From: Dama dama
Lineage: Eukaryota > Chordata > Mammalia > Artiodactyla > Cervidae
Direction: 5' to 3'
Assembly: GCF_033118175.1 (NCBI RefSeq)
Contig: NC_083703.1
Location: forward strand, 83,109,001-83,173,000
Length of the DNA stretch: 64,000 bases
A model generated the notes under the pieces. It was not told the DNA's origin. It made no database searches and saw only the letters and a program-made list of their open reading frames with translations. This document shows, in pieces, positions 59,641-64,000 of the stretch. The first letter of the stretch is position 1; the number at the start of each line of letters is the position of its first letter. The translations under genes and the position numbers were made by a program.

Positions 59641-59786
59641 ACGCCCAGGGCACACAGTACACAGGGCTGACTGTGTCATTGCCGACCGTGTTATCACCAT
59701 CTGCGTCCTCGCATGTAGACATGAAGTAGCCCCCACCACATACAAGTGATTAGACCCCAGAGGACAGGGAAATGTGTGCCTCTTAC

Positions 59787-60058
59787 CTGCCAGGCGTATC
59801 CACTCTTGGCGGCCTCTTCATCGCCTGTGATTTGGCCCTCATAGGGGCCAAAGTGCAGGCCCAGCGGCAGATCGGACGCCTCGTTCCACACTCCAAGCCC
59901 AGCGTCAGGGATGCGCGACATTCTGATGCTTAACCCAGGGGGCAGCATGAGGGTTGAGCGGTTGGCATGCCCCTTTTCCACTGCACAGTCCTTTACAAAG
60001 TTTGGGGGCCCATGGGCAGCACAGCTGTCAATGAAGAAGTTCTGACACTCCTCACAAT
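59787..60058 (-). CDS. PRDM9: PRDM9-B first PR/SET exon
   Basis: Starts after ACGTCCAG and ends TGGCAG|GTAAG. The translation has the Cys-rich lead CEECQNFFIDSCAAHGPPNF, then LPPGLSIRMSRIPDAGLGVW, NEASDLPLGLHFGPYEGQIT and SGYAWQ, which is the pre-SET knuckle and the start of the PR/SET domain. The first two bases complete a Tyr codon. The frame is intact over 272 bp. Confidence 0.95.
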
Positions 60059-60272
60059 CTGGACGTGAGAACAGGGAATGAGAGGAGGTATCGTGATGTT
60101 GCTGGTTGTAACGACCTTCAGAACGAACTGGGGCATTCATGGCATTCGGCCTCGATCCTGCACCCCAAGTCATAGAGGAAGGGAATGCCCGCGGGACCAA
60201 ATGGTGAGGTGAGGTTAGTGGACCAAGGCCTCATAGCCCCTTCTCCCTGAGTGGGCCAGTGGGGTCACTCAC

Positions 60273-60374
60273 AGAGGTAGTCGTCATCCTGGGGCTCGCT
60301 GACCTCTTGGTACACGTGGCCCTTTCTTTCCCATAGACTGTACCTCCTCACTCCAGTCTCCTTTCCTCTGAGTT
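60273..60374 (-). CDS. PRDM9: PRDM9-B linker exon before SET
   Basis: The acceptor ATCTTAG precedes 60374; the donor is CTCT|GTGAG at 60272. Reads ELRGKETGVRRYSLWERKGH then VYQEVSEPQDDDYL, matching the family region just before SET. It carries a G from the 157-bp exon at its start and leaves one T at its end. Intact. Confidence 0.93.
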
Positions 60375-61193
60375 CTAAGATGGAGAACAGAAGCTAAGCA
60401 AGGCTGGTGGGGTCTGGGGAGTTAGTCCCTGTTTTATTGGAAAATGTGAGATCTCCTACCTGTCCATCTATACACTTTGTTAAAACTTTCTTACATGTAT
60501 TTTTCAAACTTTTACTTTTGTAATTTTATGCTTTAATGTTACATTATTTATTTCTTGGCCACACTGCATGGCTTGTGGGATCTTAGTTTCCCGAACAGGA
60601 ATGGAACCCACACCTCCTGCAGTGGAAGCATGGAGCCTTAACCACTTCACCACCAGGAAGTCCCTCCTCTATACTTTGATTCTTCTCCCTTTAACTACTG
60701 GTTCAGGAGACTGAGGCTCCACTGACCACAGATGCCCAGTTCAGTGATAGCTTTCTGCACTTCCCATTAGTAGGTTTAAGTTCCCAAGCTTCTTACTTAG
60801 GAAATAGTTCACGGACACATCTACTCAGAAAATTCATGTTAAAGGCACATGACATGTAAGGGCACATGAGCAGAGGTCTGGGTATAAACACTAACAAAGC
60901 ACGGTTCCCATCATCATAGCTGGATTTATTGAACTACTTGTAGGTGTCAGACTTTTGCATTTAATGTAAGATTTTCAAACACCGTATGAGTTATGTATCC
61001 TTATCTTCACTTTACAGATAACAATCAGTACATCAGAAAATGTATAAGATTTTCCCCAGGCCCCAGTGCTAACTTCATGTCTCAGATCAGTCCAGGTTAA
61101 ACCCCCGCCTACCCAAAGTCCATGCCACACACCTAGGCCATACTTATTAGTTTTTCTACAGGTATTAGAGGAACTCCCCAAAATTTCTCTTAC

Positions 61194-61350
61194 CGACTTT
61201 TTGTCTGGGGTGCTGTCCAGGGGTCCTTGCTTTTCTGTGATGGGGCACTGGTTTCTGAGCCTGCTTGGAGCCACTTGTCTTCAGCAATTTTGCCACTCCC
61301 GGCAATTCCTTCAAACTAGATTCCTTACTTAATGGTGTCCTGGACATTCT
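61194..61350 (-). CDS. PRDM9: PRDM9-B 157-bp linker exon
   Basis: Duplicate of 748-904. Reads RMSRTPLSKESSLKELPGVA then TSGSKQAQKPVPHHR and ends at QHPRQKVG. The donor is GTCG|GTAAG at 61193-61192. It differs from copy A at a handful of residues (for example Thr for Ala and Val for Ala). Confidence 0.92.
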
Positions 61351-62519
61351 CTTCCATGTGAATAAGAGACAACATGCAGTTCTTTAGTTCTTTAGGACTT
61401 TATGAAGTGTTTTCACATTCATGACTTTAGTTAATACTTTAACAGTTCTTGGAAATATCTGATTTGGGGGGTGGGGGTGGTCTGAACATTGGAGTGTAAC
61501 ATAAGGACCTAGATGGATAGTGAATCAAAACTAGAATTCATATCTTAAGGTTCTTCCCCTGCAACTTTCAGCATAAAAGTGAGAGCAAGGCAGGGAGAAT
61601 AGCTGGAGGTCAGGGAAAAAGGAGGGTAAGGGCTGGTAGAGAGATCTGCGGGGTTTATATTAATTAGTGGCCCTCTGATGGACAAGGAAATATGAAAAAT
61701 TACAGAGGGGACAAACCACATCTGGAAAATTAGGTGACAAATCACTGAGATTAAGAGGAGAAAAGACGATCCGCAGAAACCCTTTTAGACAATAAAGAAA
61801 ATGAGATGAAAAATGCAGGTTGCCATGTCCTAGATACAATGTTTGGAATTAAAGTAGCTGGTCTCATCAGTTCTCCTTGAACAAGGCTGTATGACTAGCT
61901 GGTTCTCCTCAGTTTCCTGATCCATTAATTGGTATACAGGCTAATTCCTAATATTATAGTGGACATGAAATTTAATAACCTTCACCAAATTGTTTTGTGA
62001 GCTATTTAATACAGTAAGAACATGAGCATACATCTGTGGTATCAATTTATTACCTAAACTGCCAGTATATTTCAAGTCTAGCTCACAGACACTATCTTCA
62101 GCATCCTTTGACCTTTCTACTCCTAGATGAATGCTTAAATGTGGAGTCACTCATTCACAAAACATTCAGGGGGCCCTCAGGGGCTTTGAGCTGGGCCTGG
62201 ACTTCTGAGAATGAATGGGTGTGGGCTAGGCTCTCAAAGCTCACAACACAGGGGCAGGCTAAACAAATGATTCCAAACAGGAGAGTTGCCTATTAGAGCT
62301 CAGAGGAAGAGCTGTTCCTCCCTCCCGCAAGAATGAGCATTTGAAATGATGCCCAGATGGTGAGTTTCTACTCAAAATTGGGTAATCTATGTGACGTCCT
62401 TCTGTTATTTTCTTATTTGTTGCTTTTCAGTCATAAACCTGAGACTTCTCAGGGTTGCGAGTTGCTTCCTCTTATTGGAGTGGGAGGCTCTGAGGTAGGG
62501 ATCCTGTCTCCTTCTTCAT

Positions 62520-62621
62520 CTTGGACTGTCCACTCTACAAACTGCTCAGCATGTCTTTAAGCTTCTTTAACTTGGACTGTCCACTCTACAAACTGCCCAA
62601 CATGTCCTTAGCTTCCCTTAG
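62520..62621. repeat. 51-bp tandem duplication private to the right copy
   Basis: The text cttggactgtccactctaca occurs at 62520 and again at 62571, each followed by aactgc and a catgtc...ttagcttc-type end. The left segmental copy has a single version near 2070-2120, so the duplication arose after the segments separated. Confidence 0.85.
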
Positions 62622-63148
62622 TCAGATGTCTTAGCATATCCCTGCCTAGCACAGCACAAAAGAACTGAGGTTGAAAACATCTCTCAGATGAATGATATAA
62701 AGATGTATGAATAAGCTTCATAGAACCATGGAAGTTTTAATCAGTTTGTAAGGAGTTTAGAGAATGTGCATTGGTTTAGATTGCACAACCAGTGATACTG
62801 TGATCTCAGGCCTATAATCAAGTGTTTTTTACCTCATTTTTTGAATCTATAATGGTGATAGCTATATACCTACTTATAGGTACTGTAGGATTGATTTAAG
62901 GTTTAAGTAAGTTTATTCACATAAAATGCTTAAAGTCTGAAATATTATGAAAATAATGTAACAACAGAACCGCCTACTACTGTTGTAGTTCTTACTAACT
63001 GTAAAGGTGGTGATGGTATCAGACAGTGTGCTAAAGATCCAGGGCAGGAAGGCAGCCGTCTCCAGGATCTCTGTGTTTTCTCCTGTTCTCACCTGTGACT
63101 GGATCCATGAGGAGGATATTTTGGCAACAGGATTTGGGAAATACTCAC

Positions 63149-63198
63149 CTTCTTGTGTTTACTATGTTCCACTCTGAAGGCCATTGAAGAAGGTTTAC
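63149..63198 (-). CDS. PRDM9: PRDM9-B 50-bp linker exon
   Basis: Duplicate of 2650-2699. Reads KPSSMAFRVEHSKHKK between CTTTAG and AAG|GTGAG. This is the first exon of copy B visible in the window; the upstream SSXRD, KRAB and start exons should lie beyond 64000. Confidence 0.9.
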
Positions 63199-64000
63199 CT
63201 AAAGAATGATGAGAATCAGTGTTTTGATTGGTAAATGTTTCCAAACTCTGGGTATTCTAATTAAGGATACATAATTCTAAGCCAGAAAGTGACAAAGACA
63301 ATGATTACCAAAGAAGGAATAGAAGATGATTTCTGTATCATCAACTCCCATGGTTCCACTGGGAGCATAACATAATTATCTTAAAAAAAAAAAAAAATGA
63401 AACTTCATCTGTTCCTCATCTGATGTTCATAAAGTATCTAATAAATTTCCTAGTCTTTCATGACAAAAGTACTCAACACTGTAGAAATAGGAGGAAGTGA
63501 CTGCAATACAATAAAGGTCATATATTGAAAGTTTATCTCTAACATCATAGTCATCAGTGAAAAAGATCAAGAAAAAATGGCAAGGATGCCCGTTATCAAC
63601 ATTTCTGTTAACCATAATATTAGAACTCCTAGCCAGGGCTTTAGGTTAGAAATGGAAACAAAAGGCTTCCCTTTGGAAAGAAAGAAGTTAAATTATGTCT
63701 GTTCACAGGGCCATGGTTTTATGTGCAGAAAAATCTTTAAATCCACACACACCTAAAACTTCCACAGAATATTGCACGGTACAAAACCAACATTCAGATA
63801 TCTTTCCATGCATGAAGAATGACCATTCCACAAACGAAAATAAGAAAACAATCCTATTTATTTTTTATGTTTCTAAAGCTATATTCAAGAGCTAAATTAA
63901 AAAAAAAAATATTTCTTTTTATTTATTTGTTTGTGCCAAGTCTTTGTTGCGGCATGAGGGATCTAGTTCCCTGACTAGGGACTGAACCCAAGTTCTCTGC

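Larger units (their letters stand above)
46656..63198 (-). pseudogene. PRDM9: PRDM9 paralog B, 3' part of gene, with premature stop in the SET domain
   Basis: Coding exons on minus, in order: 63149-63198, 61194-61350, 60273-60374, 59787-60058, 59077-59144, 57814-58007 and 46656-47431. All junctions show AG/GT and agree in codon phase. The product would contain the linker, the PR/SET methyltransferase domain, a single post-SET C2H2 finger, a basic linker and a terminal C2H2 array. A GAG-to-TAG change is inferred at 57979-57977 (family expectation is Glu-Glu-Gln, here Glu-stop-Gln), which ends the protein inside SET, before every zinc finger. The terminal array is very short and one finger is damaged. 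The KRAB exons lie off the right edge. The frame is otherwise remarkably open, suggesting recent loss of function or an allele or assembly-specific stop. Confidence 0.9.
60461..64000. repeat. Segmental duplication, right copy (pairs with 1-3520)
   Basis: Same content and order as the window start, beginning ctgtccatctatacactttg in both. It includes an antisense CHR SINE (60530-60665), the two PRDM9 linker exons, the conserved open segment near 62985-63125 and the start of the old L1. The match is still running at the last base. Confidence 0.95.

Overview
The window is nuclear DNA from a ruminant, almost certainly a bovid. The evidence is the repeat content: BovB (RTE-clade) LINEs, Bov-tA and BOV-A2 SINEs, tRNA-derived CHR-type SINEs, bovine-type L1, and endogenous retrovirus remains. 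Species and chromosome cannot be fixed from the sequence alone. Its only recognisable host gene family is PRDM9, the meiotic histone methyltransferase and zinc-finger protein that places recombination hotspots.

Two PRDM9 paralogs lie head to tail on the minus strand. Copy A (about 0.7-9.2 kb) has a CpG-rich, CCAAT-box-containing promoter-like region, a start-codon exon (7800-7897), a KRAB exon (7269-7392), an SSXRD-like exon (6861-6968) and two linker exons (2650-2699, 748-904). Its SET and zinc-finger exons must lie off the left edge. Copy B (46.6-63.2 kb) supplies the other half: the same two linker exons (63149-63198, 61194-61350), a further linker exon (60273-60374), three PR/SET exons (59787-60058, 59077-59144, 57814-58007) and the terminal zinc-finger exon (46656-47431). 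Its KRAB exons must lie off the right edge. Positions 1 to about 3520 are a diverged duplicate of 60461-64000, so the paralogs are parts of a tandem segmental duplication with a spacing of about 60.5 kb. Splice sites and codon phase agree across every inspected junction, but copy B has an in-frame TAG in its last SET exon (57977-57979) and a very short zinc-finger array in which one finger has lost a zinc-binding histidine. Copy B as read here cannot make a complete PRDM9.

Between the two genes is a repeat-rich spacer. 9.9-19.4 kb holds a truncated BovB, a tiny 5'-inverted L1, an AT-rich microsatellite, a probable solo LTR and several SINEs. 19.37-36.24 kb is a reverse-oriented, internally deleted nuclear mitochondrial insertion (ND2 to ND4) split by two later retroelement blocks. 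The larger block (20.19-31.08 kb) contains three BovB units, one of them interrupted by a polyadenylated retrocopy of a gammaretrovirus-like element. 36.2-48.7 kb is GC-rich and mostly unassigned; it holds a 60-bp minisatellite, two inverted repeats, a probable solo LTR and SINEs. The last intron of copy B has been expanded by a 5'-truncated L1 and a near full-length but broken L1, both antisense to the gene.

Most open frames in the window are retroelement fragments or chance frames in GC-rich or repeated DNA. All assignments were made by reading and by hand translation; no alignment or database search was run.
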